This document shows positions 20,127-34,182 of a stretch of 64,000 bases of DNA, in pieces (within the stretch, counting starts at the first letter, position 1; each line of letters opens with the position of its first letter). The stretch is from Antedon mediterranea (lineage: Eukaryota; Echinodermata; Crinoidea; Comatulida; Antedonidae): positions 3,127,001 through 3,191,000 of the forward strand of contig NC_092670.1 of the NCBI RefSeq assembly GCF_964355755.1, in the 5' to 3' direction. The notes under the pieces were generated by a model, which was given only the letters and a program-made list of their open reading frames with translations, made no database searches and had not been told where the DNA came from. Position numbers and translations under genes: made by a program.

Positions 20127-21615
20127 TGGTGTTCACGTTGGCATTATGTCCTGAACTAAAGAATGGGATAGGTTGAGGACAAACGGAAGTGTTCACGTTG
20201 GCATTATGACCTGAACTGAAGAATATGATATGTTGTTATTGCTGAATTTTATTGTTTAAATTCATATATAGTATACACAGTATAATCTGTATCCATATCA
20301 CATACAGTGTAGAATAGGTAAAATTACGGGACCCGCTATTTATTGCAATTTTTAACATGTTGACGGTTTTAAAGTGAAACGCGAAGGTAGCAATTCCGCA
20401 AGAAAATTATCTCAGCAACAACGTATTAACGTGTAGAAGAAATTTGAATACGTGAAATATTGATGCGCGCTCTTTTAAATGTAATGAATTATAACGCAAA
20501 AGATGAAAATACGATCTTTTTTATTTAACTGCCCATATGATGACGTCACAACATCCGATTGGCAACATTTTTACATAATTTCGTATCTACAATCCAATAG
20601 CTTCCAGAAACAGTTTTAATCGTGATTATCACATTTTATTCTTACGAGCTATAACAGATTAAAATTTACTGTAAAGATGAAATTGATGCCACACGTGATT
20701 TCAATTTTTAGGCATGATGACGTCATAAAAATTAAAATATTTTTCACTCATGCGAAAGATAGTTAATTGACCTAGACAATATCAAAATCGGGGTGAAAAT
20801 GGAAAACGGATAAGTGGAGATGCGCTCTATTCAATGTGATGAGCTATGACGAAAGATACAAAAATCCTAAGTTTTATATTCACGTGGCCATACGATGACG
20901 TCACAATGTCCGGTTAGCCATATTAATACCTGATCCGACATCTACAACTCATCTACTTCCAGAATATGTCATTCACAAAAAGTTGACCGTCTAGTTGAGA
21001 AATTACGACTGTTTAAAAAATGGCATATTTTAAACGAATTGTTTAACCTTTCCATAAAAAACGCGCGCAAATTTTCCAATCCGACGTGCTCGTATGACGT
21101 ATCTTTAGGTCGAAATTGTTTAAAATTTGGTAAAATTACTAGAAAAGGCTGGAAAACGTTAAATTACGCGAAAAAAATACGTTTTCAATGCTACGTGCGC
21201 ACCGCACACGTAAAAATGTGCGCACGCGTGGGAATTTTTGACATGCTTAACACGACATGAAACGCGTAGAAAGTTGATTATAAATTAATTTTGCGCATTT
21301 TGAAATTTTAAATGCGCGTGCGCGCGTAACTTTGTGTAAAACACGCTATTTCTTTTCAACAGAAAGTTAGCGCATGATATAAATTAAACTTTTGCAAAGT
21401 TTCACTTTAAAATGTTATTTGGTTTCCGACATATGTTAAATACGAGGAAATCGTTAAATCGCGCGTACGTCACGTTGCGCAATTGTAAACGTCATGAAAA
21501 GCTTCGCTTGACGACGTTACGCAAATGTCAAAATGTTAACATAGCTAACGAAATGTTATGTTTGGGAGTTTCAGAGAAAAGCGTTACACAAAAATCATAC
21601 AGAAAGAAAGAAGAA
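20127..21615 (-). mobile_element. Array unit 1, lacks its CTAG end
   Basis: Starts inside the 3' region, with the TGTTCACGTTGGCATTATG segment present twice (about 20131 and 20191). Otherwise complete to AAGAAAGAAGAA at 21615. It carries TGACGTCA at 20541, 20718 and 20896. Blocks near 20463-20610 and 20818-20965 are diverged direct copies of each other, 355 bp apart. Confidence 0.75.
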
Positions 21616-23215
21616 CTAGACATGTAACTCGTCACTTTGACGAGTTTGGTTATCCGCCGCGCAAGTGGTGCAACATTAACATTAAGGGGATAGGTTGAGG
21701 ACAAAAGGAAGTGTTCACGTTGGCATTATGACCTGAACTGAAGAATATGATATGTTGTTATTGCTGAATTTTATTATTTAAATTCATATATAGTATACAC
21801 AGTATAATCTGTATCCATATCACATACAGTGTAGAATAGGTGAAATTACGGACCCGCTATTTATTGCAATTTTTAACATGTTGACGGTTTTAAAATGAAA
21901 CGCGAAGGTAGCAATTCCAAAAGGAAATTATCTCAGCAACAACGTATTAGCGTGTAGAAGAAATTTGAATACGTGAAATATTGATGCGCGCTCTTTTAAA
22001 TGTAATGAATTATGACGCAAAAGATGAAAATACGACCTTTTTTATTTAACTGGCCATATGATGACGTCACAACATCCGATTGGCAACATTTTTACATAAT
22101 TTCGTATCTACAATCCAATAGCTTCCAGAAAAAGTTTTAATCGTGATTATCACATTTTATTCTTACGAGCTATAACAGATTAAAATTTACTGTAAAGATG
22201 AAATTGATGCCACACGTGATATAAATTTTTAGGCATGATGACGTCAAAAAAATTAAAATATTTTTATCTCATGCGAAAGATAGTTGATTGACCTAGACAA
22301 TATCAAAATCGGGGTGAAAATGGAAAACGGATAAGTGGAGATGCGCTCTATTCAATGTGATGAGCTATGACGAAAGATACAAAAATCCTAAATTTTATAT
22401 TCGCGTGGCCATACGATGACGTCACAATGTCCGGTTCGCCATATTAATACCTGATCCGAAATCTACAACTCATCTACTTCCAGAATATGTCATCCACAAA
22501 AATTTGACCGTCTAGTTTAGAAATTCCGACTGTTTAAAAAAAGGCATATTTTAAACGAATTTTTTAACCTTTTCATAAAAAACGCGCGCAAATTGTCCAA
22601 TTCGACGTGCTCGTATGACGTATCTTTAAGTCGAAATTGTTTAAAATTTGGTAAAATTACTAGAAAAGGCTGGAAAAATATAAATCACGCGAAAAAAATA
22701 CGTTTTCAATGCTACGTGCGCACCGCACACGTAAAAATGTGCGCACGCGTGGGAATTTTTGACATGCTTAAAACGACATGAAAAGCGTAGAAAGTTGATT
22801 ATAAATTAATTTTGCGCATTTTGAAATTTTAAATGCGCGTGCGCGCGTAACTTTGTGTAAAACACGCAATTTTTTTTCAACAGAAAGTTAGCGCATGATA
22901 TAAATTTAACTTTTGCAAAGTTTCACTTTAAAATGTTATTTGGTTTTCGACATATGTTAAATACGAGAAAATCGTTAAATTGCGCGTACGTCACGTTGCG
23001 CAATTGTAAACATCATGAAAAGCTTCGCTTGACGACGTTACATAAATGTCAAAATGTTAACATAGTTAACAAAATGTTATGTTTGCAAGTTTTAGAGAAA
23101 AGCGTTACACAAAAATCATACAGAAAGAAAGAAGATTAAGAAAAAGATGATGATGATGATGATGATTTCGTACAATCACAAGAGGTTATCCTGCAACTTC
23201 GTTGCGGATAACCAA
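21616..23215 (-). mobile_element. Array unit 2 (subtype A)
   Basis: CTAG at 21616-21619; stem 21626-21634 with 21638-21646. The 5' end carries a GAT run and one hairpin module (23184-23213). It shares diagnostic variants with units 10 and 12 (GGTTCGCCAT, AAATTCCGACT, GAAAAGCGTAG, AAATTGCGCG). Confidence 0.8.
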
Positions 23216-24734
23216 CTAGACATGTAACTCGTCACTTTGACGAGTTTGGTTATCCGCCGCGCAAGTGGTGCAACATTAACATTAAGGGGATAGGTTGAGG
23301 ACAAAAGGAAGTGTTCACGTTGGCATTATGACCTGAACTGAAGAATATGATATGAATTTTATTATTTAAATTCATATATAGTATACACAGTATAATCTGT
23401 ATCCATATCACATACAGAGACATACAGTGTAGAATAGGTGAAATTACGGGACCCGCTATTTATTGCAATTTTTAACATGTTGACGGTTATAAAATGAAAC
23501 GCGAAGGTAGCAATTCCGAAAGGAATTTATCTCAGCAACAACGTATTAGCGTGTAGGAAAAATTTGAATACGTGAAATATTGATGCGCGCTCTTTTAAAT
23601 GTAATGAATTATGACGCAAAAGATGAAAATACGACCTTTTATATTTAACTGGCCATATGATGACGTCACAACATCCGATTGGCAACATTTTTACATAATT
23701 TCGTATCTACAATCCAATAGCTTCCAGAAAAAATTTTAATCGTGATTGTCACATTTTATTTTTACGAGCTATAACAGATTAAAATTTACTGTAAAGATGA
23801 AATTGATGCCACACGTGATTTAAATTTTTAGGCATGATGACGTCAAAAAAATTAAAATATTTTTAACTCATGCGAAAGATAGTTGATTGACCTAGACAAT
23901 ATCAAAATCGGGGTGAAAACGGAAAACGGATAAGTGGAGATGCGCTCTATTCAATGTGATGAGCTATGACGAAAGATACAAAAATCCTAAATTTTATATT
24001 CGCGTGGCCATACGATGACGTCACAATGTCCGGTTAGCCATATTAATACCTGATCCGATATCTACAACTCATCTACTTCCAGAATATGTCATCCACAAAA
24101 AGTTGACCGTCTAGTTTAGAAATTACGACTGTTTAAAAAAGGGCATATTTTAAACGAATTTTTTAACCTTTTCATAAAAAACGCGCGCAAATTGTCCAAT
24201 TCGACGTGCTCGTATGACGTATCTTTAAGTCGAAATTGTTTAAAATTTGGTAAAATTACTAGAAAAGGCTGGAAAAACATAAATCACGCGAAAAAAATAC
24301 GTTTTCAATGCTACGTGCGCACCGCACACGTAAAAATGTGCGCACGCGTGGGAATTTTTGACATGCTTAAAACGACATGAAACGCGTAGAAAGTTGATTA
24401 TAAATTAATTTTGCGCATTTTGAAATTTTAAATGCGCGTGCGCGCGTAACTTTGTGTAAAACACGCAATTTTTTTTCAACAGAAAGTTAGCGCATGATAT
24501 AAATTTAACTTTTGCAAAGTTTCACTTTAAAATGTTATTTGGTTTTCGACATATGTTAAATACGAGAAAATCGTTAAATCGCGCGTACGTCACGTTGCGC
24601 AATTGTAAACATCATGAAAAGCTTCGCTTGACGACGTTACATAAATGTCAAAATGTTAACATAGTTAACAAAATGTTATGTTTGCAAGTTTTAGAGAAAA
24701 GCGTTACACAAAAATCATACAGAAAGAAAGAAGA
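23216..24734 (-). mobile_element. Array unit 3
   Basis: CTAG at 23216-23219. No 5' hairpin module: AAGAAAGAAGA runs directly into the next CTAG. A small duplication (ACATACAGAGACATACAG) lies near 23411, and the TGTTGTTATTGC segment is missing. Confidence 0.8.
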
Positions 24735-26315
24735 CTAGACACGTAACTCGTCACTTTGACGAGTTTGGTTATCCGCCGCGCAAGTGGTGCAACATTAACA
24801 TTAAGGGGATAGGTTGAGGACAAAAGGAAGTGTTCACGTTGGCATTATGACCTGAACTGAAGAATATGATATGTTGTTATTGCTGAATTTTATTATTTAA
24901 ATTCATATATAGTATACACAGTATAATCTGTATCCATATCACATACAGTGTAGAATAGGTGAAATTACGGAACCCGCTATTTATTGCAATTTTTAACATG
25001 TTGACGGTTTTAAAATGAAACGCGAAGGTAGCAATTCCGAAAGGAAATTATCTCAGCAACAACGTATTAGCGTGTAGAAGAAATTTGAATAAATGAAATA
25101 TTGATGCGCGCTCTTTTAAATGTAATGAATTATGAAGCAAAAGATGAAAATACGACCTGTTTTATTTAACTGGCCATATGATGACGTCACAACATCCGAT
25201 TGGCAACATTTTTACATAATTTCGTATCTACAATCCAATAGCTTCCAGAAAAAGTTTTAATCGTGATTATCACATTTTATTCTTACGAGCTATAACAGAT
25301 TAAAATTTACTGTATGATGATGAAATTGATGCCACACGTGATTTAAATTTTTAGGCATGATGACGTCAAAAAAATTTAAATATTTTTTACTCATGCGAAA
25401 GATAGTTGATTGACTCAGACAATATCAAAATCCGGGTGAAAATGAAAAACGGATAAGTGGAGATGCGCTCTATTCAATGTGATGAGCTATGACGAAAGAT
25501 ACAAAAATCCTAAATTTTATATTCACGTGGCCATACGATGACGTCACAATGTCCGCTTAGCCATATTAATACCTGATACGATATCTACAACTCATCTACT
25601 TCCAGAATATGCCATCCATAAAAAGTTGACCGTCTAGTTTAGAAATTACGACTGTTTAAAAAAAGGCATATTTTAAACGAATTTTTTAACCTTTTCATAA
25701 CAAACGCGCGCAAATTGTCCAATTCGACGTGCTCGTATGACGTATCTTTAAGTCGAAATTGTTTAACATTTTGTAAAATTACTAGAAAAGGCTGGAAAAA
25801 CATAAATCACGCGAAAAAAATACGTTTTCAATGCTACGTGCGCACCGCACACGTAAAAATGTGCGCACGCGTGGGAATTTTTGACATGCTTAAAACGATA
25901 TGAAACGCGTAGAAAGTTGATTAGAAATTAATTTTGCGCATTTTGAAATTTTAAATGCGCGTGCGCGCGTAACATTGTGTAAAACACGGAATTTTTTTTC
26001 AACAGAAAGTTAGCGCATGATATAAATTAAACTTTTGCAAAGTTTCAAGTTGAAATGTTATTTGGTTGTCGAGCTATGTTAAATACGACAAAATCGTTAA
26101 ATCGCGCGTAAGTCACGTTGCGCAATTGTAAACGTCATGAAAAGCTTCGCTTGACGACGTTACGTAAATGTCAATATGTTAAGATAGTTACCGAAATGTT
26201 ATGTTTGCGAGTTTTAGAGAAAAGCGTTACACAAAAATCATACAGAATGATTTCGTACAATCACAAGAGGTTATCCTGCAACTTCGTTGCGGATAACCAA
26301 TTAAGAAAAAGATGA
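24735..26315 (-). mobile_element. Array unit 4
   Basis: CTAG at 24735-24738. One hairpin module (26269-26298) is embedded in a rearranged order: the ATTAAGAAAAAGATGA segment follows the module rather than preceding it. Confidence 0.8.
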
Positions 26316-27844
26316 CTAGACATGTAACTCGTCACTTTGACGAGTTTGGTTATCCGCCGCGCAAGTGGTGCAACATTAACATTAAGGGGATAGGTTGAGG
26401 ACAAAAGGAAGTGTTCACGTTGGCATTATGACCTGAACTGAAGAATATGATATGTTGTTATTGCTGAATTTTATCTATATATAAATTCATATAATTATAG
26501 TATACACAGGATAATCTGTATCCATATCACATACAGTGTAGAATATGTGAACTTACGGGACCCGCTATTTATTGCAATTTTTAACATGTTGACGGTTTTA
26601 AAAGGAAACGCGAAGGTAGCAATTCCGAAAGGAAATTATCTCAGCAACAACGTATTAGCGTGTAGAAGAAATTTGAATACGTGAAATATTGATGCGCGCT
26701 CGTTTAAATGTAATGAATTATGACGCAAAAGATGAAAATACGACCTTTTTTATATAACTGACCATATGATGACGTCACAACATCCGATTGGCAACATTTT
26801 TACATAATTTCGTATCTAAAATTCAATAGCTTCCAGAAAAAGTTTTAATCGTGATTATCACATTTTATTCTTACGAGCTATAACAGATTAAAATTTACTG
26901 TAAAGATGAAATTAATGCCACACGTGATTTAAATTTTTAGGCATAATGACGTCAAAAAAATTAAAATATTTTTAACTCATGCGAAAGATAGTTGATTGAC
27001 CTAGACAATATCAAAATCGGGGTGAAAATGGAAAACGAATAAGTGGAGATGCGCTCTATTCAATGTGATGAGCTATGACGAAAGATACAAAAATCCTAAA
27101 TTTTATATTTGCGTGGCCATACGATGACGTCACAATGTCCGGTTAGCCATATCAATACCTGATCCGATATCTACCACTCATCTACTTCCAGAATATGTCA
27201 TCCACAAAAAATTGACCGTCTAGTTTAGAAATTACGACTGTTTAAAAAAAGGCATATTTTAAACGAATTTTTTAACCTTTTCATAAAAAACGCGCGCAAA
27301 TTGTCCAATTCGACGTACTCGTATGACGTATCTTTAAGTCGAAATTGTTTAAAATTTGGTAAAATTACTAGAAAAGGCTGGAAAAACATAAATCACGCGA
27401 AAAAAATACGTTTTCAATGCTACGTGCGTACCGCACACGTAAAAATGTGCGCACGCGTGGGAATTTTTGACATGCTTAAAACGACCAGAAACGCGTAGAA
27501 AGTTGATTATAAATTAATTTTGCGCATTTTGAAATTTTAAATGCGCGTGCGCGCGTAACTTTGTGTAAAACACGCAATTTTTTTTCAACATAAAGTTAGC
27601 GCATGATATAAATTAAACTTTTGCGAAGTTTCAAGTTGAAATGTTATTTGATTTTCAACATATGTTAAATACGAGAAAATCGTTAAATCGCGCGTACGTC
27701 ACGTTGCGCAATTGCAAACATCATGAAAAGCTTCGCTTGACGACGTTACGTAAATGTCAATATGTTAAGATAGTTACCGAAATGTTATGTTTGCGAGTTT
27801 TAGAGAAAAGCGTTACACAAAAATCATACAGAAAGAAAGAAGAA
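26316..27844 (-). mobile_element. Array unit 5
   Basis: CTAG at 26316-26319. No 5' hairpin module. Several private substitutions, for example an altered TATATAAATTCATATAATT segment near 26476. Confidence 0.8.
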
Positions 27845-29451
27845 CTAGACATGTAACTCGTCACTTTGACGAGTTTGGTTATCCGCCGCGCAAGTGGTGC
27901 AACATTAACATTAAGGGGATAGGTTGAGGACAAAAGGAAGTGTTCACGTTGGCATTATGACCTGAACTTAAGAATATGATATGTTGTTATTACTGAATTT
28001 TATTATTTAAATTCATATATAGTAGACACAGTATAATCTGTATCCATATCACATACAGTGTAGAATAGGTGAAATTACGGGACCCGCTATTTATTGCAAT
28101 TTTTAACATTTTGACGGTTTTAAAATGAAACGCGAAGGTAGCAATTCCGAAAGGAAATTATCTCAGCAACAACGTATTAGCGGGTAGAAGAAATTTGAAT
28201 ACGTGAAATATTGATGCGCGCTCTTTTAAATGTAATGAATTATGACGGAAAAGATGAAAATACGACCTTTTTTATTTAACTGGCCATATGATGACGTCAC
28301 AACATCCGATTGGCAACATTTTTACATAATTTCGTATCTACAATCCAATAGCTTCCAGAAAAAGTTTTAATCGTGATTATCACATTTTATTCTTACGAGC
28401 TATAACAGATTAAAATTTACTGTAAAGATGAAATTAATGCCACACGTGATTTAAATTTTTAGGCACCATGACGTCAAAAAAATTAAAATATTTTTTACTC
28501 ATGCGAAAGATAGTTGATTGACCTAGACAATATCAAAATCGGGGTGAAAATGGAAAACGGATAAGTGGAGATGCGCTCTATTCAATGTGATGAGCTATGA
28601 CGAAAGATACAAAAATCCTAAATTTTATATTTGCGTGGCCATACGATGACGTCACAATGTCCGGTTAGCCATATTAATACCTGATCCGATATTTACAACT
28701 CATCTACTTCCAGAAAATGCCATCCACAAAAAGTTGACCGTCTAGTTTAGAAATTACGACTGTTTTAAAAAAGGCATATTTTAAACGAATTTTTTAACGT
28801 TTTCATAAAAAACGCGCGCAAATTGTCCAATTCGACGTGCTCGTATGACGTATCTTTAAGTCGAAATTGTTTAAAATTTGGTAAAATTACTAGAAAAGGC
28901 TGGAAAAACATAAATCACGCGAAAAAAATACGTTTTCAATGCTACGTGCGCACCGCACACGTAAAAATGTGCGCACGCGTGGGAATTTTTGACATGCTTA
29001 AAACGACATGAAACGCGTAGAAAGTTGATTATAAATTAATTTTGCGCATTTTGAAATTTTAAATGCGCGTGCGCGCGTAACTTTGTGTAAAACACGCAAT
29101 TTTTTTTCAACAGAAAGTTAGCGCATGATATAAATTAAACTTTTGCAAAGTTTCACTTTAAAATGTTATTTGGTTTTCGACATATGTTAAATACGAGAAA
29201 ATCGTTAAATCGCGCGTACGTCACGTTGCGCGATTGTAAACATCATGAAAAGCTTCGCTTGACGACGTTACATAAATGTCAAAATGTTAACATAGTTAAC
29301 AAAATGTTATGTTTGCAAGTTTTAGAGAAAAGCGTTACACAAAAATCATACAGAAAGAAAGAAGAAGAATAAAAAGTTGATGATGATGATGATGATGATG
29401 ATTTCGTACAATCACAAGAGGTTATCCTGCAACTTCGTTGCGGATAACCAA
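27845..29451 (-). mobile_element. Array unit 6 (subtype C)
   Basis: CTAG at 27845-27848. One hairpin module (29420-29449) is preceded by AATAAAAAGTTGATGATGAT. Diagnostic variants GAACTTAAGAAT, TAGTAGACACAG, GCGGGTAGAAG and GGCACCATGACG are shared with unit 8 and with the inverted unit I2. Confidence 0.8.
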
Positions 29452-30988
29452 CTAGACATGTAACTCGTCACTTTGACGAGTTTGGATATCCGCCGCGCAA
29501 GTGGTGCAACATTAACATTAAGGGGATAGGTTGAGGACAAAAGGAAGTGTTCACGTTGGCATTATGACCTGAACTGAAGAATATGATATGTTGTTATTGC
29601 TGAATTTTATTATTTAAATTCATATATAGTATACACAGTATAATCTGTATCCATATCACATACAGTGACATACAGTGTAGAATAGGTGAAATTACGGGAC
29701 CCGCTATTTATTGCAATTTTTAACATGTTGACGGTTTTAAAATGAAACGCGAAGGTAGCAATTCCGAAAGGAAATTATCTCAGCAACAACGTATTAGCGT
29801 GTAGAAGAAATTTGAATACGTGAAATATTGATGCGCGCTCTTTTAAATGTAATGAATTATGACGCAAAAGATGAAAATACGACCTTTTTTATTTAACTGG
29901 CCATATGATGACGTCACAATATCCGATTGGCAACATTTTTACATAATATCGTATCTACAATCCAATAGCTTTCAGAAAAAGTTTTAATCGTGATTATCAC
30001 ATTTTATTCTTACGAGCTATAACAGATTAAAATTTACTGTAAAGATGAAATTGATGCCACACGTGATTTAAATTTTTAGGCATGATGACGTCAAAAAAAT
30101 TAAAATATTTTTATCTCATGCGAAAGATAGTTGATTGACCTAGACAATATCAAAATCGGGGTAAAAATGGAAAACGAATAAGTGGAGATGCGCTCTATTC
30201 AATGTGATGAGCTATGACGAAAGATACAAAAATCCTAAATTTCATATTCGCGTGGCCATACGATGACGTCACAATGTCCGGTTAGCCATATTAATACCTG
30301 ATCCGATATCTACAACTCATCTACTTCCAGAATATGTCATCCACAAAAAGTTGACCGTCTACTTTAGAAATTACGACTGTTTTAAAAAATGCATATTTTA
30401 AACGAATTTGTTAACCTTTTCATAAAAAACTCGCGCAAATTGTCCAATTCGACGTGCTCGTATGACGTATCTTTAAGTCGAAATTGTTTAAAATTTGGTA
30501 AAATTACTAGAAAAGGCTGGAAAAACATAAATCACGCGAAAAAAATACGTTTTCAATGCTACGTGCGCACCGCACACGTAAAAATGTGCGCACGCGTGGG
30601 AATTTTTTACATGCTTAAAACGACATGAAACGCGTAGAAAGTTGATTATAAATTAATTTTGCGCATTTTGAAATTTTAAATGCGCGTGCGCGCGTAACTT
30701 TGTGTAAAACACGCAATTTTTTTTCAACAGAAATTTAGCGCATGATATAAATTAAACTTTTGCAAAGTTTCACTTTAAAATGTTATTTGGTTTTTGACAT
30801 ATGTTAAATACGAGAAAATCGTTAAATCGCGCGTACGTCACGTTGCGCAATTGTAAACATCATGAAAAGCTTCGCTTGACGACGTTACATAAATGTCAAA
30901 ATGTTAACATAGTTAACAAAATGTTATGTTTGCAAGTTTTAGAGAAAAGCGTTACACAAAAATCATACAGAAAGAAAGAAGATTAAGA
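29452..30988 (-). mobile_element. Array unit 7 (subtype D)
   Basis: CTAG at 29452-29455. No 5' hairpin module. A duplicated CATACAGTGACATACAGTG is shared with the inverted unit I1. Confidence 0.8.
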
Positions 30989-32513
30989 CTAGACATGTAA
31001 CTCGTCACTTTGACGAGTTTGGTTATCCGCCGCGCAAGTGGTGCAACATTAACATTAAGGGGATAGGTTGAGGACAAAAGGAAGTGTTCACGTTGGCATT
31101 ATGACCTGAACTTAAGAATATGATATGTTGTTATTACTGAATTTTATTATTTAAATTCATATATAGTAGACACAGTATAATCTGTATCCATATCACATAC
31201 AGTGTAGAATAGGTGAAATTACGGGACCCGCTATTTATTGCAATTTTTAACATTTTGACGGTTTTAAAATGAAACGCGAAGGTAGCAATTCCGAAAGGAA
31301 ATTATCTCAGCAACAACGTATTAGCGGGTAGAAGAAATTTGAATACGTGAAATATTGATGCGCGCTCTTTTAAATGTAATGAATTATGACGGAAAAGATG
31401 AAAATACGACCTTTTTTATTTAACTGGCCATATGATGACGTCACAACATCCGATTGGCAACATTTTTACATAATTTCGTATCTACAATCCAATAGCTTCC
31501 AGAAAAAGTTTTAATCGTGATTATCACATTTTATTCTTACGAGCTATAACAGATTAAAATTTACTGTAAAGATGAAATTAATGCCACACGTGATTTAAAT
31601 TTTTAGGCACCATGACGTCAAAAAAATTAAAATATTTTTTACTCATGCGAAAGATAGTTGATTGACCTAGACAATATCAAAATCGGGGTGAAAATGGAAA
31701 ACGGATAAGTGGAGATGCGCTCTATTCAATGTGATGAGCTATGACGAAAGATACAAAAATCCGAAATTTTATATTTGCGTGGCCATACGATGACGTCACA
31801 ATGTCCGGTTAGCCATATTAATACCTGATCCGATATTTACAACTCATCTACTTCCAGAAAATGCCATCCACAAAAAGTTGACCGTCTAGTTTAGAAATTA
31901 CGACTGTTTTAAAAAAGGCATATTTTAAACGAATTTTTTAACGTTTTCATAAAAAACGCGCGCAAATTGTCCAATTCGACGTGCTCGTATGACGTATCTT
32001 TAAGTCGAAATTGTTTAAAATTTGGTAAAATTACTAGAAAAGGCTGGAAAAACATAAATCACGCGAAAAAAATACGTTTTCAATGCTACGTGCGCACCGC
32101 ACACGTAAAAATGTGCGCACGCGTGGGAATTTTTGACATGCTTAAAACGACATGAAACGCGTAGAAAGTTGATTATAAATTAATTTTGCGCATTTTGAAA
32201 TTTTAAATGCGCGTGCGCGCGTAACTTTTTGTAAAACACGCAATTTTTTTTCAACAGAAAGTTAGCGCATGATATAAATTAAACTTTTGCAAAGTTTCAC
32301 TTTAAAATGTTATTTGGTTTTCGACATATGTTAAATACGAGAAAATCGTTAAATCGCGCGTACGTCACGTTGCGCGATTGTAAACATCATGAAAAGCTTC
32401 GCTTGACGACGTTACATAAATGTCAAAATGTTAACATAGTTAACAAAATGTTATGTTTGCAAGTTTTAGAGAAAAGCGTTACACAAAAATCATACAGAAA
32501 GAAAGAAGAAGAA
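30989..32513 (-). mobile_element. Array unit 8 (subtype C)
   Basis: CTAG at 30989-30992. Nearly identical to unit 6 through the body but without the hairpin module at the 5' end. Confidence 0.8.
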
Positions 32514-34182
32514 CTAGACATGAAACTCGTCACTTTGACGAGTTAGTTATCCGCACGACAAACGCCACGTGCACGTCATACGTTAGAATATTGCACACGC
32601 AAAAAGATTATGGCATTGTGACCTGAACTGAAGAATATGATATGTTTTTATTGCTGAATTCTGTTATTTTGTGTCATATAGTATACACAGTATAATCTGT
32701 ATACATATCACATACAGTGTAGAATAGGTGAAATTACGGGACCCGCTATTTATTCAAATTTTTAACATATTGACGGTTTCAAAATGAAACGCGAATGTAG
32801 CAATTTCGGAAGGAAATTATCTCAGCAACAACATATTAACGTGTAGAAGAAATTTGAACACGTGAAATATTGATGCGCGCTCTTTTAAATGTAATGAACT
32901 ATGACGCAAAAGATGAAAATACGACTTTTTTTATTTAACTGGGCATATGATGACGTCACAACATCCGATTGGCAAAATGTTTACATGATTTCGTATCTAC
33001 AATCCAATAGCTTCCAGAAAACATTTTAATCGTGATTATCCCATTTTGTTCTTACGAGCGATAACAGATTACAATTTACTGTAAAGATGAAATTAATGAC
33101 CCAAGTAATTAACATTTTTAGGCATGATGACGTTACAAATATTAAAATATTTTTAACTCATGCAAAAGGTAGTTGATTGACATAAACAATATTAAAATCT
33201 CGGAGAAAATGGAATACGGATAAGCGTGATGCGCTCCATTGAATGTGATGAGCAATAACGAAAGAGACAAAAATCCTATATTTTATATTCGCGTGGCCAT
33301 ACGATGACGTCAAAATGTCCTGTTAGCCATATTAATGTATGATTTGATATCTACAACTCATCAACTTCCAGAATATGCAAAAAAAATAACTTTCACCGTT
33401 TAGTTTAGAAACTACGACTGTTTAAAAAAAGGCATAATTTTGACGAATTTTTGTAGTTTTTCATAAAAAAAGGGCGCAAATTATCATATTCTACGTGCTC
33501 GTATGACGTAATTTGAAGTCGAAATTGTTTAAAAGTTGGTAAAATTACTAGAAAAGGCTGGAAAAACATAAATCACTCGAAAAAATGACGTTTTTAACGC
33601 TACGTGCGCCCCTCGCGCGTAAAAATTTGCGCACGTGTGGGAATTTTTGACATGCTCAAAATGACAAGAAACGCGTAGAAAGTTGATTAGAAATTGATTT
33701 TTCGCATTTTAAAATTTTAAATTCGCGTGCGCGCGTAACTTCGTGTAAAACATGCCATTTTTAGTGCACAAAAAGTTAGCGCACGATATAAATTAGACTT
33801 TTGCTAAGTTTCAACTTAAATTGTTATATGGTTTTCGATCTATGTTAAATACGCGAAATTCATAAAAACGCGCGTAAGTCATGTTGCGCAACTCTGACGT
33901 CATTCAATTATAGGAAAGCACAACTTCACGTGATTGCCCATATGTTGACAAAGTTATAAAATGTTAACTTTACACGTTTTAGAGATACGCTCTGCACAAA
34001 AATGACAGAAAGAAAGAAGAATAATACAGAAAAAAAAAAAGATGATGAAACAGGACAGTTACAAGGAGTTATCCGCCATAGTGCGGATAACTAATAAAAA
34101 GTTGATGATGATGATGATGATGATGATTTCGTACAATCACAAGAGGTTATCCTGCAACTTCGTTGCGGATAACCAAAAAAGA
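32514..34182 (-). mobile_element. Array unit 9, old diverged copy
   Basis: CTAG at 32514-32517, but the body from about 32545 differs at many sites from neighbours and the segment after the hairpin (TAGTTATCCGCACGACAAAC) is distinct. Two 5' hairpin modules are present: one of A-T type with loop CATAGT (34067-34092) and one of standard type (34145-34174). Confidence 0.75.
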
